From Populus alba (lineage: Eukaryota; Streptophyta; Magnoliopsida; Malpighiales; Salicaceae), in assembly GCF_005239225.2 (NCBI RefSeq), contig NC_133288.1:15630169-15694168 (forward strand): 64,000 bases of DNA, in the 5' to 3' direction. This document shows positions 1 through 10,705 of the stretch, piece after piece. The notes beneath the pieces are model-generated. The model saw nothing but the letters and a program-made list of their open reading frames with translations. It searched no databases and was not told the origin of the DNA. A program made the position numbers and the translations under genes. Each line of letters begins with the position of its first letter. Position 1 is the stretch's first letter.

Positions 1-450
1 TACCAAGTCTGCTAACACAAACTCTGGTTATGGCCTAGAAAAGTGTGCTTGGAATATAGTTTGCATGTTATTTCAATTCTGAACAGAGTTCGATGATAAA
101 TTTATATAACAAGTTAATGCTCTTTCTGTTAATGAATTTAGAAACAATCTTAACTTTAAAAATTTTGAATCAACAGCTTCTTTATAGTGGCAAATGAATC
201 TAGTTATGAGCTCTAGAGCAGATACTGACCCTTCACCATTGAACAACATAAATTATGGGAATCTATACTTGGTGGGATAAGGGTACATTCTATCTATATA
301 GTTTGGATAACGTTTCTTATAAGTTGATATGTGAATTTGTTAAACCCTTGCACCATAAACTTGTTCAACTATTCCTAAAATATATTCGGGATCATTCCTA
401 TCTAATGGGGTATTAAACTTTGGAATCATTTTTTAGCCTATGTATCTTGG
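1..450 (-). pseudogene. Decayed LTR-retrotransposon gag fragment
   Basis: Read on the minus strand from about 434 downwards, the sequence gives a recognisable plant retrotransposon gag (retrotrans_gag family) N-terminal region. It includes a segment reading LDRNDPEYILGIVEQVYGAR, then STYKKRYPNYIDRMYPYP, then FMLFNGEGSVSALELITRF. Two in-frame stops interrupt it. After a frameshift near 140, a second frame continues with NSLTERALTCYINLSSNSVQ and more stops. It runs off the left edge. No intact protein can be made. The family call rests on remembered gag consensus patterns, not on a search. Confidence 0.6.
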
Positions 451-677
451 CGAAATATTTTCATAATTTATAATTCTTGCTTTTAAATTATTTTCAGCTT
501 CTTCCACAACTATAAGTTTTTCTAAATTTTTAGAATTTATTTTTCTATAAAGTTGGTATTTCATGTTCTGTTCCAATAAGAACATTAATTAACTCATCTT
601 TCTCTTATAAACTTCCTATTAATTTTGATTTATTTGGTGCTATTATTCTAAAGAATTAATTTGACACTCACATTATA

Positions 678-700
678 GGCGCCAATTGTTTGATGTAGGT
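678..700 (-). repeat. Possible decayed primer-binding site and LTR end
   Basis: On the minus strand a possible LTR end in ...CATCA (691-692) is followed a few bases later by TTGGCGCC (678-685), the core of a primer-binding site common in plant gypsy elements. It lies upstream of the gag relic at 1-450 in the orientation expected for a 5' LTR junction. The rest of the LTR, at higher coordinates, could not be delimited. Confidence 0.25.
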
Positions 701-2102
701 TCTTTTGTGTCTGTCTTAATTAATAAGACTGTACAACTTATCATTAGTTTTAAGTTAAATGGTTTGAACTTTGGATTTAGTCTAAAATCTAGTTATGTAA
801 TTTTAAATTTGTATTACAAAATTACACAAATATCAATACATTAAATTTATTTCCACACAAATAATAATTTAATTGAACAAGTGATCAAATACTCGAAATA
901 ACTTGAATGTAAAGTAAACTCAATAACTTAGAAGATGAATACTTACATACATAAAATAACTCATACTCTTATTATATTCACAAATTGAAACTCCTAAATA
1001 ATATAACATCTGTTTTTATATTTTTTTTATTTATATAATTAAAATTGCAAACCTACATATATTAAGAAAATTTCAAGCCTATTTTGATTTTCATCTACAA
1101 ATTCATAATATACTTTTCTATAGCCTATAAGTTTCAGCTTTAAAAGTTATTATTAACCTATTAGTATAGGATGGTTATGCCGGCTTGACTTGATAATTAT
1201 AGTGTAAAGGTAGTCCTAAATTCTTTTTGAGGGGTGACTTTTCGATCCGTATTGTCAGGAGTTCAGGGACTCCACTCCTCCCTTCTTCTTCTTCTTCCTC
1301 CTCCTCCTTTACCCGAATCTCTTGTAAACCTAAAGGGGATGGGAACTTGATAAAACTGTGATGCAATTATTTGAGTTTTTGTTGAACCTCTACCTTTAAA
1401 TTATGCAACTTATATTATACCTGCTTCTATACGCATTCTTTTTATTTACATGGTAACTTTTATCTTCTATGTTTCGCCAAGATAATCCTTCAATGATTTA
1501 TCAGTTAGATATCTTGTAACTCTTTATGTACTTCCCATTTAAATTTATAGTATAACAGTACCATCTAATCATGTGCTGCACATAAGCAGACATGTAGAAT
1601 TCTTTCCATCACGCAAAATATCCATTTCACAAGTCACCCAGAATCTAGAGCCACAAAATCACAAGGCAAATCTTCACACTTGTTCAAGCAAACATATAAT
1701 CAAAGTGCTCGGCGATTCTCTGCATCGGATAGTTACTGAAATTGCAGGCCTACAGTTACAAAAAAAATTAAATTTCAAGTACAACAAATTCATAGCGATA
1801 ATAGAGTTGAATTACATCATGACCAGTATGGACGGACACCAACGAGAAAATACAAGTTCCTCCATGATTGAGCTAGCAATAAAAGGAGACCAGCTAACCA
1901 TGCTTGGAGATTTACCTGACTCCAACATATTATTTACCTACCACAAATAACTACAGACATGATACGAGTCCGATACTACTACAACTACAGGCTTGATACT
2001 TTGGCCCTGCTGCAACTGCCAAAAACTTCATTGCAGCAACCAAATCCCTAAATCTAAAAAGTAAATAAAAAAAAAAAAGAAAATAATACAGGACAGACAA
2101 AT
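701..2102. other. Non-coding stretch, including probable 3' UTR of the ERF gene
   Basis: AT-rich with no convincing gene. The end next to the ERF stop codon (about 1950-2102) is probably its 3' UTR on the minus strand. A 125-codon plus-strand reading frame at 1573-1950 has no recognisable domain and overlaps the likely ERF transcript end, so it is not called. A short CT/GAA-rich run lies at 1275-1310. Confidence 0.4.
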
Positions 2103-2923
2103 TTAAGATAAAATTGAAGCCCAATCAATCTCGTAAGAAGGATACTTCTGCAACATAAAATTCCCCGAGTCAAACTCCAACGGTGCTTCCTCAAAATCCG
2201 GAAACGTCAGATCAGACAAGGGCGAAGATCCACCCGACCCATCACTCTCCGTCAACACCGGAGACGGTGTCTCAGACTTGACCACCGGCTCCTCCTCCTG
2301 TGTCCCAACCACCGAGCTGGTTTCCTTCTTGGTCGAGTTACTTCGCTTCTCTACTTTTCCTCGTTTCTGCTGCGAAGAATTCTCCAAGCTCTCGCAAATA
2401 GCTTGGAGTTTCGCATCAACCGAGGAATGGAGAGGCTTGTACTCGCCGATGTGGGACCCTTGGTGGCGTAGATTAGGGAAGTTAAGCCTTGCAAAGTCGC
2501 CTCTGAGTTTGAAAGCTGCTTTGTCATAAGCCAAAGCCGCCTCCTCTGCTGTGTCAAAGGTGCCGAGCCAGAGACGGGTTCTATTCTTGGGTAAACGGAT
2601 CTCAGCGACCCACTTGCCCCAGTGCCTTTGCCTTACTCCTCTGTAAAGCTTCGTGGATTTTGATGGTGTACCCACTTGTTTCATGGGGACTGGCTTCGGG
2701 GATAAAAATTTGAGGGTTTGCGGTTGCTGGCAAGATCGAAGGTAAGAGTGGCTGTTATTTTGGTGGATTTGGGTTTGGATCTGGTGGATCTGGTTTGGGG
2801 TAAGGTGGTTGAGCCCAATTGAACTAGATGGTTGCTGGAGACCCATTGGGTCGTTAATCGAGAACCCAGTTGAAAATGGGTAGGCCGTCGATGTGGAGCA
2901 GCAAACGTCTGGGTACAAAAAGG

Positions 2924-2958
<35 letters not shown>

Positions 2959-3176
2959 AGATGTGATGGTGTAGAGAAAGAAACGAAGTAATCGTAAGAA
3001 GTAGAAGGGAGAGAAGGTAAAGAAGGAGAAGAAGGATAGTAAGGGGTTTGAGAAGGAGATGTGGTAGTTGGAGAGGAAGCACTTTTCATAAAAGGTTCAA
3101 GTGCTTCCATTAACTCGCCCACCAAGGGGTCTGATTGAAGCGATATGCTACTGTAGAGATCCATTATAGCTGCCAT
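2103..3176 (-). CDS. RAP2-4: AP2/ERF transcription factor, RAP2-4/WIND1-like (DREB A-6)
   Basis: Single-exon 357-aa nuclear DNA-binding protein. One AP2/ERF domain lies at about residues 177-235, starting [20 protein letters not shown] and ending FARLNFPN. Val at domain position 14 and Leu at 19 fit the A-6 branch of the DREB group. An 11-residue polyglutamine tract lies at 74-84 (mixed CAG/CAA). Ser/Pro-rich flanks and an acidic C-terminus ending EIDWASILS look like an activation region. The N-terminal [10 protein letters not shown] start and the [14 protein letters not shown] segment after AP2 match what I recall of Arabidopsis RAP2.4 (At1g78080, also called WIND1), a stress- and wound-responsive regulator linked to dedifferentiation. 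The first ATG after the leader is chosen. No defects are seen. An alternative would be the close paralogue RAP2-13; the gene neighbourhood favours RAP2-4. Confidence 0.93.
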
Positions 3177-3742
3177 GCCTTCAAGAAAAGCTCAAGATTA
3201 TAGACAAGAAGTAAAAATTCAGATGAAAAACAAAAAACCTAGTTCTTAATTATAGACAAGAACAGGTTTGTGCTTTACAAAATAGAAAGTAAGACAGAGG
3301 TATAGAAATAGATAACCCCTTTGGATTCAAGAACCTAAAAAAAACCAACCTTGAGGGAACTTAAAAACAGCCCTTCAAGCTGATTCAGCTAGCAAAAGAA
3401 GAAATAGCTTAAAATCAACAGAAAATGAAAGATGAAAACGTTTACGAAAAATAAAATAAAAATCTGGATCTCGATTCTGAAAACACCTGGCTTTCGTTAA
3501 AATCCTTCTTAAGTTTGCTTTTTTAACATTACTTTCATCAGAAAAACAAACCCAGAAATCACAACTTGAAAGACAGATGATTAACAGAAAGGGATTCAGC
3601 GAAGCGGGGAATTACAGAGAGGGGGGGTCGATTAAAACTTAAAAATCAACAATCACAAAGAGCTCACTAAGCACCCTTGCCTTTACTTTTCTCTCACTGT
3701 TTTGTTCTTCTTTCTTTTAGTGTGAACCACTCTTGTTCTTTC
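3177..3742 (-). other. Probable 5' leader of the RAP2-4-like gene
   Basis: About 565 nt separate the start codon from the predicted transcription start just below the TATA box at 3771-3780. The leader is pyrimidine-rich on the coding strand, as plant leaders often are. It contains one short upstream ORF. A leader intron is possible: a GTTGGT donor follows ...CTCAAG near 3350 and a TTGAAG acceptor lies just before the start codon. I cannot decide this from sequence alone. Direct copies of ATTATAGACAAGAA lie at 3195 and 3251. Confidence 0.5.
3509..3538 (-). other. Nine-codon upstream ORF in the RAP2-4 leader
   Basis: The only ATG I find in the predicted leader opens a nine-codon frame (MKVMLKKQT, then TAA) about 330 nt before the main start. 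If it is present in the mature mRNA it could lower translation. It would also be present if a leader intron starts downstream of it, near 3350. Confidence 0.4.
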
Positions 3743-3770
3743 TTGATTTATCTCACCAGCTCTCTTGCAC

Positions 3771-3780
3771 TTTATATAAT
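3771..3780 (-). promoter_or_regulatory. TATA box of the RAP2-4-like gene
   Basis: Minus-strand ATTATATAAA followed by GTGC. It is the only good TATA match in the 700 bp upstream of the start codon, and a pyrimidine-rich leader follows at the expected distance. Confidence 0.6.
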
Positions 3781-3938
3781 CACGCCGTTGATTTCAATTA
3801 ACCTCTCTCTCACCTCACTTCATCTTTGCTTGATTAATAATTCGAGCATTTTTAGGTCACTCTCCGAACCAGCTAGCTTCTACTCGCGAAGCAAGGACTT
3901 TCTTTCAATCAATGCTCATTGATCCAGTAGGCTGGAGA

Positions 3939-4106
3939 CACGTGTTGGTCATCCCGTTCATTCTTCGACACCTGTCCATCACTTACCGTCATGTTCAGTG
4001 GAATTTTGTAGATGGCCAATTGCTTGAAAAAATATTGTTGACTTTTTATTATGCGTTCACATTTTCTTTATGGAAGCTAATGCAAAACACCATCATGTCT
4101 TTTGAC
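3939..4106. promoter_or_regulatory. G-box and two W-box cores upstream of RAP2-4
   Basis: CACGTG lies at 3939-3944 (bZIP/bHLH site), TTGACT at 4038-4043 and TTGAC at 4102-4106 (WRKY cores), 160-330 bp upstream of the TATA box. These fit a stress- or wound-responsive gene. Short motifs occur by chance, so this is suggestive only. Confidence 0.3.
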
Positions 4107-5285
4107 AATTGCACGCTCTGTGTACAATGCTTTAAAGAAAATAAATTAATTAATGTTTTGATCATCATGGGGAGATGATGGTGTGGATAAACAGTTGTGA
4201 TCGTTATTAAAATTTAATGAGGAGGGATAAGGTTGAGGCCTTGAGGGGGCAGCTGATACACGGCTGTGGTTGACAGCCTCTTTTCCAAATTCTTTTTTTT
4301 TTTTTTTGTTAATTTTATGAATTGATATTGAAATTTATATTATTTAAGATAAAACTTAAAAGATGTTTATAATTTTAAATTCTAATGTCTCTTTATATTG
4401 TTCAAATAAGCATGCTATATACAAATTGAGTTAACTAGTTTTTGCTTGTATTTTTTAAATTGTATGGAAAATAAATATATGTTATTTTTTAGTTATGTTG
4501 ATGTGGTATAAGGTATAGAGTAATTAGATCGTAATTATGGTAATAAATTTATGATATATATAAAGATATCGATAATTTGGTATGATCTAAATATAAGAGA
4601 AATTCTGCTAAAATTTTAGTAAAGTAAAAATTATTATCTTGTTTTTTATATATTTTTCCCTGAAAAGGTAATATTGTGAAAAATATATTTATAAAAGTTA
4701 AAAATGTTACAATTTAGATGGGTTAATTTTGCATTGTTTTAACATAATTTAACACTCCTTTTCATCTAATTTCCCAATATTGCTCTTCAATTTTTAAAAG
4801 CCTTATTTCTTGTCTAAATTTTCACATGATTTGAAGTTTGGGTTTAGACATTGTAAAGGAATAATTTAGGATTATTTTCTTGGTTCATTAGATTTTATTT
4901 AAGAACAGACATAAATAAGGTGGTGATGTTAAAATTTTAAAAGGCTTATTGAAAAAAACATTTTGTAGTAATAAAATTTAAAAAAAAAATAATATTTGAA
5001 AATAATAAAGTTTGATTAATTTTATAGCCTTTCAATAAATAAATACATTTCTTTGATTTTCATTTTAATTTATATAAAAATATATTGTATGATTAGTATG
5101 CATGTTAAGATTTTATTTTGATATCAATTAGAAGAATGATATATGTTTAGCGTACGTGCTATAATATATATATATATATATATATAGTATTTTTGTTGCA
5201 AGTTGTCATATTATAATTATACTGCATGTTTAAAAATTAAATATATAATCATCACTTTAAGAACAACTAATTAAATATATCGACT
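4107..5285. other. AT-rich intergenic DNA
   Basis: No gene seen. A (TA)n microsatellite lies at about 5164-5188. The first few hundred bases may still be RAP2-4 promoter. Confidence 0.5.
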
Positions 5286-6105
5286 CAATGCATTCAACTA
5301 AAATAATGAAATTTCTCCAAGACACTTCTTATCATTCCACGTTGTCAAAGGGGTCCATTGAAAAAAAATATATAGTTGTGCTGATCAAATTCCTTTCTTA
5401 TCCAAGATCGAAAGTCTAAACCATGAAACCCTATTTTTATTCATTGTATAGAAGCATATTCCACCCCTAGTTTTATTTATTTATATATATTTAACAAATA
5501 CTAAAAACATTTGAAGGCGGCCACTGTTCACATGAACAGTGAGCCTCCTCCTATTTTTTTAGTTGCGTAATTTTACTGTATAATTATATAAAATTTAATT
5601 CTAAATTATAGTAAAAATATGAAATCAAAAGATAACTGCTAAACATATTTTTTTTTAGTTGCATGGACAATCTAATTATATGAAATTAGGTTCAAAATTA
5701 TAGTTGAAATACAATAAAAGATAGAGAATTAAAGTGAAATATAAAAAAAATACATGGCAGGATTTTTATTTTGATTCAAGAATTTATTTTGTTTGTTTTT
5801 TATTCCTTGAGTTAGAGAGAGAAGAGTAAAAATTGTCAAAAACATTGAAGAAAGAGAAAATAATTAGTTGCGATTTTAACAACAAAACTTATCAAACTTG
5901 GTATTAATGGTTTAATTTGATGTTAGTAGGTTTTGAATTTTAGATTGATTAAGTGAGTTGATTATTTTTTTTTTTTGTAGTGATTATGAGTTATTATAAA
6001 TTTAGTATGTGGTTTAGAAATAGTTTTACGATGGTTATTAGATGTTTTCAATGAAATGGGTTAAAAAGAAGATTTTCACCCCAATAAAAACCCGCCCATT
6101 GATTA
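5286..6105 (+). repeat. Copy 1 of an ~855-bp diverged tandem duplication
   Basis: This stretch is repeated at 6144-7000. Clear anchors at constant offset are ATGCATT followed by AATGAAATTTCTCCAA, CATTCCACGTTGTC, GTATAGAAGCATATT, the palindrome at 5522, and the end block TTTAGTATGTGGTTTAGAAA. No gene is encoded. Substitutions and small indels show the duplication is old. Confidence 0.8.
5522..5541. repeat. Perfect 9-bp-arm palindrome (copy 1)
   Basis: CACTGTTCACATGAACAGTG: nine-base arms with a two-base centre, flanked by GGC and GCC that could extend the stem after a one-base bulge. It differs from its duplicate at 6377 by one change in each arm, and both copies stay perfectly paired. Confidence 0.85.
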
Positions 6106-6143
6106 TCTAAATCCTATATTTTTTGTATTATACTTAATTCAAC

Positions 6144-7000
6144 ATAATGCATTAAACTAAACTAATGAAATTTCTCCAATACACTTCTTATCATTCCACG
6201 TTGTCGAAGAGGTCCATTGAAAAAACAAATAGCTGTCCTGATCAAATTCCTGTCTCATCCAAGATTGAAAGTCCAAACCTTGAAACCCTATTTTATTATT
6301 TGTATAGAAGCATATTATACCTCTAGTTTTATTTATTTATATATATTTAACAAAAACTAAAAAATTTGAAGGCAGCCACTGTTTACATAAACAGTGATCC
6401 TCTTGCCTAATTTTTTTTAATTTCTATTTTTTAGTTGCATAATTTTATTATATAATTATATAAAATTTGATTCTAAATTATATTAGAAATATAAAATGAA
6501 AAATAACTGTCAAACACTATATAAAATTAGGTTCAAATTTATAGTTGAAATACAATAAAAGGTAAAGAACTGAAATGTAAAACACAAAGAAAATACATGA
6601 TGCACCTCAAATTCACAACAACTTTTTTTTGTTCAAAAGTTTTTTTTACTTGTTTTTCAATCCTTGAGTTAGAGAGAAAATTGTTGAAAACAATGAAGAA
6701 GAGAAAATAGTTGGTTGTCATAATTCCAACAACAAAAATTATTAAGGTTGGTATCAATAAGTTTCATCCCACAATAAGAGTTTGATGTTATTAGGTTTTT
6801 CCTTTAAAAATGTCTGAAAAAGAGAGATCGAGTTTCGTTTTGATTTTTTAGATTCAATTAATTTTGACTTTGTTTGATGATTTTGAGGTATTATGAGTTT
6901 AGTATGTGGTTTAGAAAGGCTTTTAAGATGGTTATAAGTTGTTTTAGGATGAAATGAGTTAAAACATAGATTTTCAACCTAAAAACCCCCCACTCCATAA
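6144..7000 (+). repeat. Copy 2 of the ~855-bp tandem duplication
   Basis: Counterpart of 5286-6105, with the same block order from ATGCATTAAACT to the TTTAGTATGTGGTTTAGAAA block and GATTTTCA end. A 72-codon minus-strand frame inside it is not preserved in copy 1 and is not called. Confidence 0.8.
6377..6396. repeat. Perfect 9-bp-arm palindrome (copy 2)
   Basis: CACTGTTTACATAAACAGTG. The C-to-T change in the left arm is matched by G-to-A in the right arm relative to the copy at 5522, so pairing is kept. Confidence 0.85.
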
Positions 7001-9661
7001 TTTTCCAAGCACCACAATGATCGATGCTTGAATTCTAAGCTAGACAGTAGCAAGCAACTTGCCGTTTGTTTCTTCTTCTTTTTTTTTAAAAAAAAAATAT
7101 ATGATAAACAACATGTTATCCACTCCTTATAAAAGAAAAATATTATGGCCAAGGAGCGCGAGATTGACATAGGACCACATTTCTTTTTTTGAAGTCAAAT
7201 TACTTCTTACATGTTTTTTAGGTTGTTTTTTGAATGTTCGATGTTTTTTTTTTTTTTTGATTTTTTATATTTGGACACAAAAAAATATTTGGATCATATT
7301 AAGACAATTCTAATATAATTTAATTTGAAACTTACACTTGAAAAAAAATCAAATTTTGAAGTTTTGAAGTTTAATTTATTAGAATGAATGTAATAACAAT
7401 ATAAAAAGTATGTTCGGAATGTGGTGCAAACCACATTATTTTTTTTGTTTAAAATATTTTTTTTTTTTGTGTTTTCAAATTATTTTAATGTATTACTTAA
7501 AAAATAAAAAAAAAATCATTGTAATATATTTATAAATAAAAAATACTTTAAACTATTACCATTATCATAATTCTAAACAAGCACATAAACTTACCTGCAA
7601 TTAAGATTTTTTTTTATATATTTAATTTTTTTTATTTATCAACTCTCAACAAAACACGTAAAGTAAATTAGTACAATTCTATAATGAAGTCAATTTCTTA
7701 TGATGATCAATCATCAAAAGTCCATCTCTTTTATTAAAAGTAATTGACATCACTATCACATATCCAGCGGTAGAGGCGGCTCTTGATCTAATTACAGTAC
7801 ATAAAAACAGTTGGCAACGTGCTAAACTCATGAATACGCAAAATTAACCTGACCGTGGTTAAGTGACCGCGGTTAACACGGAAAATAATATGATTTATTT
7901 ATTTTTTAAAAAATTTTTTGTGAAAAAAATTAAATTTTTTATTTTAAATTAAATTTTTTATATTTTAAAATCATTAATATAAAAATAATTTTAAAAAATA
8001 TTATTTTAATATATTTATAAATAAAAATTATTTTAAAAATAATCCCATAATGAAAACAACTTATGCCGGAGTAATGGGAGGAGGTCCCCCTCTGCGTTTG
8101 CGGCGCCAGTAGTTGTAGAGAGCGTCATGGAGAAGTATTCGACCCACGCGCAGGTGAACTGCATTTGGAAACGTCTAGGAGAAATATTCGCTCGCTCTGG
8201 GAAGATACAGTTAGTCAAATAAAATTCATACAGCCCATGCCTTTGTTTTGTTCGTTGTTATTTTAATTCCATCAGTTTTTGTATCCGGATTTCCTTTCCA
8301 TGTTTTATAGACTATTTATTTTTTAACAAGAGGATTTTTTTATATTTTAAAAAAGTTTTGAAATTTTTTATTTTTTCTTTATTTCAAAATAATTTTTTTA
8401 TATTTTCAAATTATTTTCACCTAATAACAATAATAAATTTTAAAATAAAAAAATTAATTCAATACTTTTCTAAGAAAAAAAAACATTCTAAAATAATAAT
8501 AGTTACCCGATAATCATTAACACGGTACCACGCAGCCTGAACTGTTCCACGATGTGTAGCTGTTGTCTTTACTTTGTATAAAAGTCTGTTTGGGAGTGTG
8601 CATTGGTTTGGTTTGTTGACCAGTTCAATTCAAATGTGAATCTCGGGTTCTGTCGGCGGGATTCAAGACCCAAAAACACGTGATCCGGGTATTTGAGTTC
8701 CACTCAATGACTTTTCATTTTCATTTTCTTTTTAATTTCTTTCACGCGAAACAAAGAAATGTGATTCGTCTTAAATACTCATACACAATTATAAACCATC
8801 GACATATTATTATCTATTATCTTTATCTGTAAAGCTAAATGATTAGATGTTTTTACTGTATCAACATCATTATTCATCTTTTTATATTTTTACTGTAGGT
8901 TATAATATTAAAAATTTTAAATTGTTTTTCACAATTCAATTCAAATTAAAGCTCAATTGTATATTTTTTTTAAAGTGAGGGTTGAATTGCAAGACAAGTT
9001 TTTTTTTTTCATAATATTTTTTTTTGCATTTAAATTTATTAATAAAGTATATTTTTTGTCCACCATTTTTTTTTTATTATTATATGGTGACCAGTCCTAT
9101 GCATATTTTAAATATTCATTTCGATATTAAATTTTAATTTCATCATTTTCAATCTTTATTGAGTGAGAGAAGAGAGAGGCAATCATATAAATTCAGTCTA
9201 AAGAGAAAAACATTGTTTCAACGATTCTAGTCACAAAAATATTAGATTTTTATTTTAAATGGTTTCACGTGACGAGGAGAGTTTAAATTAGATTCTTTGT
9301 TACATTAAAAATGCCTCAAAAAATAGATTCGAGCTAGGGAAGTAATTAGGTTTTGGGTTGATTCATGATTTTGGACTAGTTTATGCACTTTTGGAGGTTA
9401 AGGATGGGTTGTGAGAGTATTTTCTAGGTGTTTGGGGTTGGAAATTGGTTTTTAGAGAACAAAAACTATGCACTCTATTTTTTTTAGTAACCATAGTGCC
9501 CATAATCTATGTATGTTAGACAACACTTTTTTTTTTCAAATTGAATTGGGGCAAACGACGTGTCATCCATCCCATTATCTTACAAAAAAAATAATGCGTA
9601 CAAGCCATCTAGTCATGAGCCAGTTGCTAGGCCTGACCTCATTCTTAGTTTTTTTTTGTGT
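7001..9661. other. AT-rich intergenic DNA with small repeat remnants
   Basis: No gene recognised. The stretch at 7895-8045 resembles the dispersed AT-rich family described at 47410-47590. A GC-richer island at 8060-8220 contains only a 61-codon frame without recognisable features. An imperfect inverted pair, GACCGTGGTTAA / GACCGCGGTTAA, lies near 7851-7877. Homopolymer T/A runs are frequent. Confidence 0.4.
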
Positions 9662-9666
9662 GTTTT

Positions 9667-10608
9667 TGATGTGCATCATGGGAATTATAATCCATCTCGT
9701 AAAGCTGAATCTAATATGCAAGAGGATTCAGATGGTCCAATGACAAGAGCGAGAGCGAAACAACTACAACGGGCCTTGACGAATCAAATTGCAATGATTG
9801 AAGCTGCGTCGGAGTTAAAAATTAGCAATCAGTTTGAAATTGGTTCAAGGGTGCTTATTTGCCTACAGTTGGAACTTGGAGATGGGAAAAGCCCTTAATA
9901 GTTCTTTTCATGCTGGGCTACTTGTATTTGGATTGATAATGCAAGTGAAGGAACTGATGTTGTTTACGGTCAGAACAGTAGATGGATTTGAACCCGAATT
10001 TGAAGTCATCCAATGCATGTGAAAAGAAGATTTATGTAGGTAAAATTCAAGTTCAGAACGTGATCTTTCTATATTGTCCAACCATGATTGCATTAGACTT
10101 TTGTGTCAAAAGTTATGGCTGTTTTAAATTTCGTCTGCATATGTTTTAGAAATGTAAAAAAAAACGTCTGTTAGTTAAATTTGTCTACTTGCTTTATTAA
10201 AAGTCTAGTTTTTAGGCTTGACTTCTGTCATGTTGAATTCACCTAACTTTGGAGGGATGTTCCAAAGATAAATATGTATCAGAATATGAAATAAACACTT
10301 TTGGCCAAGATTTGAAAACTTAATTCAGAGAATTAAGAGTTGTTCTTCCAAATTCGTTTTGTGAAGAATCATACCTGACTTATCACTCTTCAATCACAAA
10401 GAGTGTGGCGTCGAAATCCTAGATTGATCTTTGTGGCGTCCAGATCGACTTATCAAAGTATCATTCTAGTCTATCCTCCATCTTATTTACCTTAAATCAC
10501 TACAATCCAGCCTAAATACCAAAAGAAAGACAACACAACCAGACCCATCCTTCATCCATTTTCGTTAGAATCATTGTTGCCGATTTTCAAATCATTCACG
10601 GCACATCA
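9667..10608 (+). repeat. 5' LTR of the outer gypsy element
   Basis: 942 bp with inverted ends TGATGT...ACATCA. It differs from the 3' LTR at three positions I can see: near 9951, 10298 and 10547. Its first 232 bp also spell the C-terminal codons of the polyprotein that are used from the 3' LTR copy. Confidence 0.95.
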
Positions 10609-10610
10609 TC

Positions 10611-10622
10611 TGGTATCAGAGC
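10611..10622 (+). other. Primer-binding site (initiator Met tRNA)
   Basis: TGGTATCAGAGC two bases after the 5' LTR end is the standard plant initiator-methionine tRNA complement used to prime minus-strand DNA synthesis. Confidence 0.9.
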
Positions 10623-10705
10623 ATCAGTTGCGATCTAAGACAGGAGCCAAAAACAACAACAAGAAGAAGAAAGGTTTGCTGGAATTGAGGTTGACAGACT
10701 TAACT

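Noticed and set aside
1573..1950. 125-codon plus-strand frame
   Set aside because: No recognisable motif, and it overlaps the likely 3' end of the ERF transcript on the other strand.
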